DNA from: an uncultured Clostridia bacterium
GTDB taxonomy: Bacteria; Bacillota; Clostridia; Christensenellales; Aristaeellaceae
Direction of reading: 5' to 3'
Assembly (NCBI GenBank): GCA_934632155.1
Contig: CAKTXZ010000012.1
Location: 1 to 64,000, forward strand
DNA: 64,000 nt
A program made the translations under genes and the position numbers. Within the stretch, counting starts at the first letter, position 1; every line of letters begins with the position of its first letter. The notes under the pieces were generated by a model that worked only from the letters and a program-made list of their open reading frames with translations, searched no databases and was not told the DNA's origin. Shown piece after piece: positions 15,688 through 23,803 of this stretch.

Positions 15688-16077
15688 ATGTATATGAAGC
15701 GGTTTTTCTGCGTTCTTTCCGTGCTGCCGCCCCTTTGCGCGTCCGCTGCGGCAAGTGATATAGATGCTCCATTCAATAAAATCAAATAGCAGACGGTCTA
15801 TTCGGAAACAATAGAAAAAAGCAGAAATACGAATGGAATTTTACCGGGTCAATCAATTTTCGGGACAAAACAGCAGCCTCGGTCATTTTTGAGATCTATG
15901 ATCTTTACGATTACTCTGTCGGTTTTTTCATCTGGACAACGCCGCAGTTTTTCTTTTGGAATTATCCGGCGACGGATTTATCGCTCCATTTTGCGTATGA
16001 CGATCCGCTGCAGAAACAAAATAACGCAAGGATGTGTTGCTGCAAAGCTCGAATTTGAGCCGGAGGAGGTCAAGTAA
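15688..16077 (+). pseudogene. Broken secreted-protein gene, unknown family
   Basis: ATG 15688 opens a signal peptide (MKRFFCVLSVLPPLCASAAA) that meets an in-frame TAG after 33 codons. The most protein-like reading then switches frame: YEWNFTGSINFRDKTAASVI and IYDLYDYSVGFFIWTTPQFF. It finishes in the first frame again as LEFEPEEVK before TAA. A stop and at least two frame changes make this a pseudogene. I do not recognise the parent protein; it looks like an exported beta-rich protein. Confidence 0.5.
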
Positions 16078-16261
16078 TTCCGTAACAGCTTTATGAACCG
16101 GATCATCTTTCAATACATTCATCATGTGGTTCATGCAGAAGCCACATCACCTCAAAGAAAAAGAAAATGCTACGGTTCTGCGCGGGGCTTTATTAACGGG
16201 CTATGGCTGTGACGCAGGAATTGTAATGCAGAAGGCTTGTTGAAACACTTTTCGCAAGAAT

Positions 16262-16441
16262 GGCCAATATTCGTTTTGATCAGGTTCTGCACCATGCACG
16301 GCACACCGGGTTATCCGGCAGTGCTGCATGGAAGGAAGCAGCGCGTCTTCATGTCCTTCAAGCGGCGCAATTTGCTCACGCTCGAATAAATAATGCCGTA
16401 GTAACATCGGGCAACCCGCTGCGGAAAATAGAGAAGGCTCC
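16262..16441 (-). pseudogene. Remnant of a tyrosine recombinase gene, antisense to the intact copy
   Basis: On the minus strand the reading YLFEREQIAPLEGHEDAL followed by SMQHCRITRCAV matches YLFEREQITPLEGHEDAL and SMQRRRITQRAV of the intact recombinase at 17542-18639. DNA similarity by eye runs from the segment matching 18243 to that matching 18390. Indels break the frame beyond it. Only about 180 bases survive, covering the region before the catalytic HxxR. Confidence 0.8.
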
Positions 16442-16559
16442 GGAAATTTCAGAAGCGGGCGACGTTGGCGAATAATATTGCAATATGCTTGAAGTAGGGC
16501 ATATGACATGACGGGAACGAGGAAAAAGCAGGTAACAGGGATAAGCGTTTTGAGCGGAC

Positions 16560-16730
16560 ATGGCCGAATTGAGCGAAAAGACTTTCCAAGAGGTAGAACA
16601 CAAGGCAATGAAACGCCTCAAATTGAAGAAATGCGGTTGCAACTGCTCGGAGTGCTATAACGCATGCAAGAGCGGGGAAACATTGACAAGGATTGGAGCT
16701 GTCGTTACTTACACAGATTTCGATATTTGA
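16560..16730 (+). CDS. Possible small Cys-rich protein (56 aa)
   Basis: ATG 16560 to TGA 16730. An acidic/basic N-terminal helix is followed by KKCGCNCSECYNACKSG, with five Cys in eleven residues, then TLTRIGAVVTYTDFDI. An in-frame stop lies just upstream, so the ORF cannot be longer. The ribosome site is weak (GAGCGG). It sits in decayed DNA and may be a fragment. The Cys cluster could bind metal or be a modified peptide. No family recognised. Confidence 0.35.
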   Translation: MAELSEKTFQEVEHKAMKRLKLKKCGCNCSECYNACKSGETLTRIGAVVTYTDFDI

Positions 16731-16751
16731 TGAGTCAATTGCGAAACCATA

Positions 16752-16813
16752 ACTATTCGCAAAAGAAAACTTTTACGAATAGTATTGACAAAAAAAAAGG
16801 ATTCATCTATACT
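16752..16813 (+). promoter_or_regulatory. Palindromic operator-like element with SigA promoter
   Basis: ACTATTCG (16752-16759) and CGAATAGT (16776-16783) are perfect inverted repeats. They enclose a second pair, AAAAG/CTTTT, giving a 32-base near-perfect palindrome. Immediately after it come TTGACA (16785-16790), 17 bases, and TATACT (16808-16813). The palindrome ends one base before the -35 box, a usual place for a repressor or activator site. No intact gene follows; the ORF at 16831 lacks a clear ribosome site and family signature. Confidence 0.65.
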
Positions 16814-17241
16814 GAGTTCGAGCCAGAAAGATGAAACTGGCAAAAAAAATCGCGCTGCGCGATTTCCTGCGCGTCAAAACCCTACGTTTTGGCCGCGCTC
16901 CATGCAGGATGAAGGGCTTCGTCCTGCACAGCAAGGCCGTGGAAATGATTTTCCTGTGCGAACGCTTCGAAAAACCTCTCCGCCCATCTGGCAAAGCCGG
17001 ATTATACGAATGAAGATGAAGGACTGACCGCCCTGCATTGCATCCCTCAGGCCCGACCGCTCCTTTTTGAACAATTTGAAAATCGCGCCGCACACGCTTT
17101 GATCATTCGATGACAGGTTTTCGGAAAAATGGTGCCTGCAGAAAGAAAAAATGCTGGCGCATTCTTACAGAAAAGCACGGCCATTGGATTGGCATAACGA
17201 AAATGATATGTCGTTCATGTTCTGCGTAAGGACATTTGCTT

Positions 17242-17375
17242 TGCGTCGCGGCTTACGGTGTTATTAGCTGGGCGGCAAGCAACGGCGAATCCTCGCGGTC
17301 TGCCCCGAAAACTTGCCGGCGCTCGACGGCATTCAAAACGTGGTTGCCATGGCGGAGGAAGCCAACCGACGCCGA
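17242..17375 (+). pseudogene. Remnant of an [FeFe]-hydrogenase-like gene
   Basis: The DNA reads AAYGVISWAASNGESS and then, after a lost base, VCPENLPALDGIQNV. This corresponds to TAYGVGWAASNGESS and VCPENSLAVDGIQNV (about residues 246-276) of the hydrogenase-like protein encoded at 8771-10078. Similarity covers about 130 bases and ends on both sides. It is a worn fragment of that gene or of a paralogue. Confidence 0.75.
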
Positions 17376-17541
17376 CCGCTTCTGGATTCAACAAGTCACG
17401 GAACTGAGGCTTATGAATATCCGAACGCAGATGCCAGCATTGCGTCATGAAATCCGGTATGATAAATATATACTTTGGCCTATAGTTTGCAAAACATACC
17501 GTTTTCTTCTTCCGATTCATTTTTGAAACGAGGTGCTCATT

Positions 17542-18639
17542 ATGCCGGAAACGCTCAGCTATCGCGCGCAAATCGACGCTCAGCGTCTAGAGAAGCTTCG
17601 TCAACTTCAAAAGGAACTGCCAGCTGTGTGCGCGGATTTTTTTCGTTCTGTCGCCCAGAACACCAGCACCCTCACCCGCCTTGCCTACGCCTATGATTTT
17701 CGGCTGTTTTTCCAATATTTATGCAGGGAAAATCCACTTTTTGCGGATAAATTGCCGCGTCTGTTTCAGGATCAGGATTTGGCGAAGATTCAGCTGCGCG
17801 ATATTGACGGATATAAGGATTATTTGATGCAATACTATATCACCGATGAAAGCGGCGACGATGCAAGAATGGTGCAAAATCACGAGCTGGGCATTATGCG
17901 AAAGCTATGCTCACTGCGTTCTCTGTTTGAGTACCTTTTCAAAAATAAGCATATTGACGCGAACATCACTACCTTGATTGAGCTGCCCAAGCTGCACGAA
18001 AAGCCGATTTTATATCTGGAGCCGGATGAAATGCAAAAAATGCTGAACGCCGTCTCGACCGGCGACGGCCTGACAGCGCATCAGCAAAAATACCTTGAAT
18101 TTACGCGCGTTCGCGATACGGCCATTTTGCTTTTGTTTCTGGGGACGGGCATCCGTGTAAGCGAATGCGTGGGCTTGAACTTGACGGATATCGACCTAAA
18201 GGAAAACGCATTTCTGGTAACGCGGAAGGGCGGCGATCAGAGCATTCTCTATTTTCCGCAGCAGGTTGCCGACGCGCTGCGACGCTATTTATTTGAGCGT
18301 GAGCAAATTACGCCGCTCGAAGGGCATGAAGACGCGTTGTTCCTTTCCATGCAGCGCCGCCGGATAACCCAGCGTGCCGTACAGAACTTGGTCAAAAAAT
18401 ATGCGCTGGTGGCTGCGCCGCTGAAACGGCGTATCAGCCCGCACAAGCTGCGCAGCACATTCGGCACAAATCTTTATCAGGAAACGGGCGATATTTACCT
18501 CGTTGCCGACGTGCTGGGGCATTCGGACGTCAACACCACGCGCAAGCACTACGCCGCCATGAAGGATGCGCATAAGCGCGAGGCGGCGCGGCGGGTTCCG
18601 CTGCCTACTGCAGAAGAAAAGAACGAGAACGACGATTAG
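17542..18639 (+). CDS. Tyrosine recombinase (XerC/XerD-like)
   Basis: A 365-residue site-specific recombinase. The N-terminal SAM-like DNA-binding domain covers about residues 30-140. The catalytic domain contains Arg in GTGIRVSECVGLN, Lys near VTRKGG, HxxR in SPHKLRSTFGTNL, the His in LGHSDVNTTRKHY, and the nucleophile Tyr there. GAGGTG lies 6 bases before ATG 17542. The protein is longer than XerC (about 300), with an insertion near residues 85-110. It lies between a decayed region holding an antisense remnant of itself and a duplicated ABC transporter block, so it may be a mobile-element recombinase rather than the dimer-resolution Xer. Confidence 0.9.
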   Translation: MPETLSYRAQIDAQRLEKLRQLQKELPAVCADFFRSVAQNTSTLTRLAYAYDFRLFFQYLCRENPLFADKLPRLFQDQDLAKIQLRDIDGYKDYLMQYYITDESGDDARMVQNHELGIMRKLCSLRSLFEYLFKNKHIDANITTLIELPKLHEKPILYLEPDEMQKMLNAVSTGDGLTAHQQKYLEFTRVRDTAILLLFLGTGIRVSECVGLNLTDIDLKENAFLVTRKGGDQSILYFPQQVADALRRYLFEREQITPLEGHEDALFLSMQRRRITQRAVQNLVKKYALVAAPLKRRISPHKLRSTFGTNLYQETGDIYLVADVLGHSDVNTTRKHYAAMKDAHKREAARRVPLPTAEEKNENDD

Positions 18640-18716
18640 CATATACGTCTCATCATCCCAGCCCGTCAGCCCCTCTGGGCGACAGAACAAAAAAGCGTGC
18701 ATACAACCGGCAGTTT

Positions 18717-18749
18717 TTAAGCTGGCGAAGGTTGTAAAGCCTTCTTCAT
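18717..18749 (-). pseudogene. Truncated start of a second permease gene at the duplication edge
   Basis: ATGAAGAAGGCTTT here matches the first 14 bases of the permease gene at 22535. The sequence then diverges and stops after ten codons (MKKALQPSPA). It overlaps the stop of the upstream permease by 4 bases, exactly as in the complete copy. It marks where the duplicated segment ends. Confidence 0.85.
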
Positions 18750-19924
18750 GCGCGCAGCCCTCCCTTCGCCAGTGAAATGCGCGCGGCGCGGCGGCAATGC
18801 AGCCATACGCACAGGATGCACAGCGCGGCGCAGAGGATCGCGATCACGGCGACGACGCTGCCCGGCAGGGGCAGCATTGTGCCCGTGCGCCTGCCCCACG
18901 GCAGCACCAGCCGGTACACGCCGTAGCCCAGCACGGCCGCCGCCAGCAGCAGCGTCATCCCCAGCAGGAACAGCGCCCGGCGGCATGAGCCGCGCCCCGC
19001 CCCCGTGCGCTGCCAGACGCGCAGCGCGAAGCGGAAGGAGCCCAGCCAGAAATAAATCAGCAGCAGCGCGGAGACAAGCGCAATCAGCACGTCGGGAAGC
19101 TGCGCAATCAGGGTGAAACCAAATTCAGCCATGTCGGGTGCGGTATCGCTCTCCGCCCACGGCATGTCATATTCCCGCACGACCGGCCCAAGCTCTGCAA
19201 GCTCCGCCAGCAGAGAGCGGAACATCGGCTTGGAATCGGGGTCCTCATAGAAGACCCTGATCCCCGCCACCGGATAGGCGTGCTTCGCGGCGCAGGCCGC
19301 CGTAACAATGACGTCCCCGGGCCAATTCCCGGGCGTTTCGTCGAATACCCGTTCCGCGCCCGGCCGGTCGACCGTGAGCGGATGCGCCGAGGGCGTTACC
19401 CGGTTTTCCCGCAGCGGATATACGCCGTTTTGCACCCCGCGGCTGGTAAAGGGCGTGCCGTCGATGGTGATGGTATCCGCCGCGCCGATTAAATCGGCGG
19501 GGACGGAATTAAAGGAGTTATACAGGAAAAAATCGCCGTCGTCCCCCTCATAGTATCCGGCCATATCGGTTTGCCGCGTCCGGGGCTCACCCATAGCGCC
19601 CCATACCGCGTTGATGATAATCTCCTCCTCCGGCGACGCGCCGCTCCGGGCGTTGATATGCAGCACATAGCCGTTCAAGTCCTCCCGCCCGTCGAGGAGC
19701 GCGTAGATTTTGTCCGCCGGAACGTCCTGATTCAGGTAGATCGACGCGCTGCGCGCTGTAATACGGGCATCGGCGACACTGAGGCTAATCCTGCGTTGAA
19801 TGGCAAAAAAAATAAAAATAAACGCCGTAGCGGCAACAAACCCCAGCATGCACAGCAGCGACAGGCGCCACCTCCGGGTGGCAAGCGTCAGCAGCTTGCC
19901 GTATAGATAGCGTGTTTTGCGCAT
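18746..19924 (-). CDS. MacB/FtsX-like ABC permease, copy A
   Basis: A 392-residue membrane protein. A first helix (residues 20-43) is followed by a large extracytoplasmic domain to about 275, then three helices near 278-300, 325-348 and 358-382. This is the MacB/FtsX permease plan. It is nearly identical to the permease at 22532-23710. Differences lie in residues 10-55 and at four sites near the C terminus (for example TGTM against TGAM). In this copy the partner permease gene is cut after ten codons and no ATPase follows, so it may depend on the ATPase and partner of the complete set. It lies 94 bases after peptide A. Confidence 0.8.
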   Translation of the reverse strand: MRKTRYLYGKLLTLATRRWRLSLLCMLGFVAATAFIFIFFAIQRRISLSVADARITARSASIYLNQDVPADKIYALLDGREDLNGYVLHINARSGASPEEEIIINAVWGAMGEPRTRQTDMAGYYEGDDGDFFLYNSFNSVPADLIGAADTITIDGTPFTSRGVQNGVYPLRENRVTPSAHPLTVDRPGAERVFDETPGNWPGDVIVTAACAAKHAYPVAGIRVFYEDPDSKPMFRSLLAELAELGPVVREYDMPWAESDTAPDMAEFGFTLIAQLPDVLIALVSALLLIYFWLGSFRFALRVWQRTGAGRGSCRRALFLLGMTLLLAAAVLGYGVYRLVLPWGRRTGTMLPLPGSVVAVIAILCAALCILCVWLHCRRAARISLAKGGLRA

Positions 19925-20018
19925 ATACGCCTCCGTTCTTGTTCAGGGCGGGCGGCGCGCCGCCCGCCGGCAGCTTGAGGCCCGCGCCGGGACGCCCGGC
20001 GCGGGCGCAGGGAATCGC

Positions 20019-20390
20019 TTACCACGAGATGTGTCTCACAAGGGTGCTGCTTTCACCGCACGTTGTGCAGGTGGCTGTCATGATGCCTGTAGCGCTGGTG
20101 GCGTCCTTTGGCACGCGCCGGTCGCATTTGTTGCTCTTTTCCGTCTCGATTTTTCCGATCGTCTCCTCCATCTCGCCCTGTCCTTTGCTGAAACGCAATT
20201 CGGTCTTATAGGTGGTCGTGCCGTCCGTGCAATGCGCACGTTGCCATACGCAGACGCGGCGCGGGCCGATGTAGAGCCACCGGTAAAGGAAGCACGTGCC
20301 GGTCTGGGTCAGCTCGCCCGCCCACGCAACCCCGCAGACGAGCGCAGCCAAGAGAAGCGTCATGGTCGTCAGGGCAATTGCTTTTTTCAT
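20019..20390 (-). CDS. Secreted six-cysteine protein A
   Basis: A 123-residue protein with a clear Sec signal peptide (KKAIALTTMTLLLAALVCG, cut after AWA at residue 24). The mature chain of 99 residues begins GELTQTGTC and ends VRHISW. Six cysteines (mature positions 9, 23, 30, 65, 84, 87) are all conserved in protein B at 23804-24151. The middle part (YKTELRFSKGQGEMEETIGK) is strongly different between the two. The ending CTTCGES is kept. AAAGGAG precedes the ATG. It is followed by an ABC permease gene. I recognise no family. A disulfide-linked bacteriocin or toxin-like protein is the best guess. Confidence 0.75.
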   Translation of the reverse strand: MKKAIALTTMTLLLAALVCGVAWAGELTQTGTCFLYRWLYIGPRRVCVWQRAHCTDGTTTYKTELRFSKGQGEMEETIGKIETEKSNKCDRRVPKDATSATGIMTATCTTCGESSTLVRHISW

Positions 20391-20574
20391 GCCGATTTCT
20401 CCTTTCAGGTCGTCGCAGAGGTGGGTTGAAAAGCGTCATGGGTCTGGCCTCGTCAGCTTATGGACGTCTCCCCTTGTGCGGTCGGCCAATCGTGCGCTTC
20501 ATTCCTCGGGATGGCGATGATCGCCTTCGCCGCAACCGTGCCTTCGCGCGTCTATGGCGCGCGCCGCGCCGTTC

Positions 20575-21282
20575 TTATTTTGCCGAACCGTCCGCATCGG
20601 CGGACGCTTCGACGCCCACCAGCGCGCCGTCCTGAATGCGCAGCGTTTCGTGGCACAGTGCCGCAAGCTTTTCGTTGTGCGTTGCAATCAGCAGAACGCA
20701 GCTTTCATTCAGGCACGATAAAAGCACGCTGGCGATATGCGCGGCCGTTTCGGAATCCAGCGCGCCCGTCGGCTCATCCGCAATCAGCAGCGAAGGGCGG
20801 TTCACAATTGCACGGGCAATGGCGACGCGCTGCTTCTGCCCGCCCGACATCTGGCTGACCTTGCGCTTGGCCAATTCGCCGATCTGCAATTGCTCCATGG
20901 CCTCTCTGGCCTTGCTGCGCGCCTTGCGCATGGAATCGCCTGCGAAGATGGCGGGCGCGATGCAGTTATCCATCGCCGTGAGCTCGTTGACCAGCCCGTA
21001 GCTTTGCAGCACAAAGCCGATATGATTGGCGCGCATGGCGGCGCGCTTTTGCGGCGACAGGACGGACATATTCCGCCCGTCCCACAGGCATTCGCCGCCC
21101 GTGGCAACGTCCAGCCCGCCCAGAATGTTCAGCAGCGTCGTTTTGCCCGAGCCCGATGCGCCCATCAGCGCGTAGCTTTTCCCGGAATGGAACGTAAAAT
21201 CAATCCCGCGCAGCGCGTGCACCGCCCAAGGCTTTCCCGGCTCGTAGGTTTTTTCTAAGGCTCTTATCTGCAGGTTATTCAT
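20575..21282 (-). CDS. ABC transporter ATPase (MacB/LolD type)
   Basis: A 235-residue ATPase with Walker A GASGSGKTT, the Q-loop in FVLQSYGLVNELTAMDN, signature MSGGQKQRVAIARA, Walker B LLIADEPTGALD, and the His in ATHNE. It belongs to the MacB/FtsE/LolD group, which powers mechanotransmission or extrusion of peptides and antibiotics rather than import. The start overlaps the stop of permease B2 by 4 bases (ATGA). It is the only ATPase in the block, so it probably serves both permease sets. Confidence 0.93.
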   Translation of the reverse strand: MNNLQIRALEKTYEPGKPWAVHALRGIDFTFHSGKSYALMGASGSGKTTLLNILGGLDVATGGECLWDGRNMSVLSPQKRAAMRANHIGFVLQSYGLVNELTAMDNCIAPAIFAGDSMRKARSKAREAMEQLQIGELAKRKVSQMSGGQKQRVAIARAIVNRPSLLIADEPTGALDSETAAHIASVLLSCLNESCVLLIATHNEKLAALCHETLRIQDGALVGVEASADADGSAK

Positions 21283-22535
21283 TGCTCAGCCTCCCGTAAC
21301 AAATCGATCGGTTTGGAACGCAGAACGGAAATAATCGTCGGCAGCACCGACAGGAAGCAAAACGCGAACAGAATGGCGCCGATGGGCACAAGGAAGATTA
21401 GCCGCGGCGGCAGGGAAATTACCAGCGGGTACACAATGCTCAGCCGCTGCAAAACCACAAACATGGCAAAGCCGAGCGCCAGCGGCAGCAGCAGCAGCGC
21501 GGCCAGAAGCATCAGCCAGCCGCCTATCCATGCCCGCACCGGCATGCCGCAAAGGTTCATGACCGCGTTGAGCCGCCGGAGACGGTCGAACAGGAGCGCC
21601 TGCAGGCCGATGAGCGCGATGAGCGACATGGGCAGCATAAACCAGACCTTTGCGGTGTTGTTGCTCGTTAAGTGGGAGATCCACACATCGTACTGGTCCA
21701 CGATCGTTTGATAGGCAATGCAGGTGCCCAGACCCTTGCCGCGCAGCTGCCTGTCGATTTCCTCCTCGCGCGCCTGCGCGCCGCCGGACACACGGATTCC
21801 CTTGACCTGCATCGCAAACCTTTGCATGGCCTCGTCGCCCTCAAAGGCGTCCGAGACGAGGATCATCCGATACCTTTCCCCCGACAAGTCCATGATAGAC
21901 TCCAGCGTTTCGTTCGAATAGGCGGATATAATATGCGGCACGATGCTTTTCTTGTTCAGATAACCCGCCACGTAGAAGCGAACATCCGGCAGGTCGCGGC
22001 CCATGCCCCAGCACAGCGCCTGAAGGGAATATTCGGCGCCCAACGGGTATTCATCCCGCAGCCGGTAATCGACCCAGAAGGGGGAGCGGCTCTCCCCTGC
22101 CCTTGGCGACGCGTCGATGCGCCTGTCCTCCGCGTCCCGAACGCCCAGCGCCGTCAGCATCTCGCTGTGATAGGCCGTAATCATGAAGCTGTTCGGGTCT
22201 GAAGCGGATGGTTGATAATAAGGCCAATAAATATCCGCCGTTTTCTCCACGCCGGGCAGCGCCCTGATCTCGGCGTCCACCTTTTCGTTCAGCCGCAGCC
22301 CTTTGTCACCCGCTCCTGTTCCAAAGCGTGTTGCATCGCTGCGGATATTGCACAGCAGCCAATCCTGCATCCCTTCCGATGCGGGTGCATAATAGCTGAT
22401 ATTGGCGTAGGTATGGAAAATCGTGGCCACATACGTCATGGTGAAGCAGACGGACGTCATCAGCAGCCACAGCAGCACCGTCTGCCCGCCCAGCCGCGAA
22501 AACAGGCGGCGAAACACATAGAAAGCCTTCTTCAT
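21279..22535 (-). CDS. MacB/FtsX-like ABC permease, second subunit (B2)
   Basis: A 418-residue permease. The first helix (VLLWLLMTSVCFTMTYVATI) is followed by an extracytoplasmic domain to about residue 275. Three helices then follow near 280-300, 330-360 and 375-395, ending in a SKPIDLLREAE coupling segment typical of FtsX-type permeases. The start at 22535 overlaps the stop of permease B1 (ATGA) and has GGGAGGG 8 bases upstream. With B1 it should form a heterodimer driven by the ATPase at 20575-21282. Its counterpart in copy A is cut to ten codons. Confidence 0.85.
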   Translation of the reverse strand: MKKAFYVFRRLFSRLGGQTVLLWLLMTSVCFTMTYVATIFHTYANISYYAPASEGMQDWLLCNIRSDATRFGTGAGDKGLRLNEKVDAEIRALPGVEKTADIYWPYYQPSASDPNSFMITAYHSEMLTALGVRDAEDRRIDASPRAGESRSPFWVDYRLRDEYPLGAEYSLQALCWGMGRDLPDVRFYVAGYLNKKSIVPHIISAYSNETLESIMDLSGERYRMILVSDAFEGDEAMQRFAMQVKGIRVSGGAQAREEEIDRQLRGKGLGTCIAYQTIVDQYDVWISHLTSNNTAKVWFMLPMSLIALIGLQALLFDRLRRLNAVMNLCGMPVRAWIGGWLMLLAALLLLPLALGFAMFVVLQRLSIVYPLVISLPPRLIFLVPIGAILFAFCFLSVLPTIISVLRSKPIDLLREAEQ

Positions 22536-23710
22536 GCGCGCAGCCCTCCCTTCGCCAGTGAAATGCGCGCGGTGCGGCGGCAATGCAGCCATACGCACAG
22601 GATGCACAGCACCGCGCAGAGGATCGCGATCACGGCGACGACGCTGCCCGGCAGGGGCAGCATCGCGCCCGTGCGCCTGCCCCACGGCAGCACCAGCCGG
22701 TACACGCCGTAGCCCAGCACGGCCGCCGCCAGCAGCAGCGTCATCCCCAGCAGGAACAGCGCCCGGCGGCATGAGCCGCGCCCCGCCCCCGTGCGCTGCC
22801 AGACGCGCAGCGCGAAGCGGAAGGAGCCCAGCCAGAAATAAATCAGCAGCAGCGCGGAGACAAGCGCAATCAGCACGTCGGGAAGCTGCGCAATCAGGGT
22901 GAAACCAAATTCAGCCATGTCGGGTGCGGTATCGCTCTCCGCCCACGGCATGTCATATTCCCGCACGACCGGCCCAAGCTCTGCAAGCTCCGCCAGCAGA
23001 GAGCGGAACATCGGCTTGGAATCGGGGTCCTCATAGAAGACCCTGATCCCCGCCACCGGATAGGCGTGCTTCGCGGCGCAGGCCGCCGTAACAATGACGT
23101 CCCCGGGCCAATTCCCGGGCGTTTCGTCGAATACCCGTTCCGCGCCCGGCCGGTCGACCGTGAGCGGATGCGCCGAGGGCGTTACCCGGTTTTCCCGCAG
23201 CGGATATACGCCGTTTTGCACCCCGCGGCTGGTAAAGGGCGTGCCGTCGATGGTGATGGTATCCGCCGCGCCGATTAAATCGGCGGGGACGGAATTAAAG
23301 GAGTTATACAGGAAAAAATCGCCGTCGTCCCCCTCATAGTATCCGGCCATATCGGTTTGCCGCGTCCGGGGCTCACCCATAGCGCCCCATACCGCGTTGA
23401 TGATAATCTCCTCCTCCGGCGACGCGCCGCTCCGGGCGTTGATATGCAGCACATAGCCGTTCAAGTCCTCCCGCCCGTCGAGGAGCGCGTAGATTTTGTC
23501 CGCCGGAACGTCCTGATTCAGGTAGATCGACGCGCTGCGCGCTGTAATACGGGTACCGCCGACACTGAGGTCAATCCTGCGTTGAATGGCAAAGAGAATG
23601 AGAATCAACGCCAAGCCGACGACGAACCCCAGCAGGCACAGCAGCGACAGGCGCCACCTCCGGGCGGCAAGCGTCAGCAGCTCGCCGTATAGATAGCGTG
23701 TTTTGCGCAT
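22532..23710 (-). CDS. MacB/FtsX-like ABC permease, copy B (B1)
   Basis: A 392-residue permease with the same plan as copy A: helix near 20-43, large outer domain, three C-terminal helices. Residues from ITARSASIYLN to about WGRRTG are identical to copy A. The N-terminal 55 residues carry most of the changes (for example LGFVVGLALILILF against LGFVAATAFIFIFF). It overlaps the start of B2 by 4 bases, so B1, B2 and the ATPase form a translationally coupled transporter. It follows peptide B by 93 bases. Confidence 0.85.
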   Translation of the reverse strand: MRKTRYLYGELLTLAARRWRLSLLCLLGFVVGLALILILFAIQRRIDLSVGGTRITARSASIYLNQDVPADKIYALLDGREDLNGYVLHINARSGASPEEEIIINAVWGAMGEPRTRQTDMAGYYEGDDGDFFLYNSFNSVPADLIGAADTITIDGTPFTSRGVQNGVYPLRENRVTPSAHPLTVDRPGAERVFDETPGNWPGDVIVTAACAAKHAYPVAGIRVFYEDPDSKPMFRSLLAELAELGPVVREYDMPWAESDTAPDMAEFGFTLIAQLPDVLIALVSALLLIYFWLGSFRFALRVWQRTGAGRGSCRRALFLLGMTLLLAAAVLGYGVYRLVLPWGRRTGAMLPLPGSVVAVIAILCAVLCILCVWLHCRRTARISLAKGGLRA

Positions 23711-23803
23711 ACATGCCTCCGTTCTTGTTCAGGGCGGGCGGCGCGCCGCCCGCCGGTAGCCTGAAGGCCCGCGCCGGGACGCCCGGCGCGGGCGCAGGGG
23801 AAA

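Larger units (their letters stand above)
15440..17541. other. Decayed 2.1-kb region without an intact conserved gene
   Basis: This stretch is visibly more A+T rich than its surroundings and lacks long ORFs with ribosome sites. It contains broken pieces: a signal-peptide gene with a stop and frame changes (15688-16077), an antisense recombinase remnant (16262-16441), and a hydrogenase-like remnant (17242-17375). It also holds a small Cys-rich ORF and one intact promoter with a palindrome (16752-16813). It directly precedes the intact recombinase gene, so it is probably the worn end of an integrated or rearranged segment. Confidence 0.7.
18736..20462. repeat. Duplicated segment, copy A (peptide + permease)
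   Basis: About 1.7 kb matching 22522-24222. It spans the leader, the peptide gene, the spacer and the whole first permease gene, in the same orientation. Shared edges are AAAGCCTTCTTCATGCGC on one side and GGGTCTGGCCTCGTCAGCT on the other. Divergence is uneven: the peptide region is clearly different, whereas most of the permease is identical. Confidence 0.9.

Noticed and set aside
15291..15758. A 155-codon ORF directly after rnhA
   Set aside because: The first part is a shadow of the zinc-ribbon frame, and the rest is basic random-looking sequence running into the decayed region.
17542..18639. The recombinase as the chromosomal XerC or XerD
   Set aside because: It is longer than XerC/D, has a decayed antisense relative nearby, and sits beside a rearranged block. 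I leave it without a gene symbol.
22532..22772. An upstream extension of permease B2 beginning MPPGAVPAGDD
   Set aside because: It only reads the C-terminal end of permease B1 in another frame. ATG 22535 has the ribosome site and the ATGA overlap.
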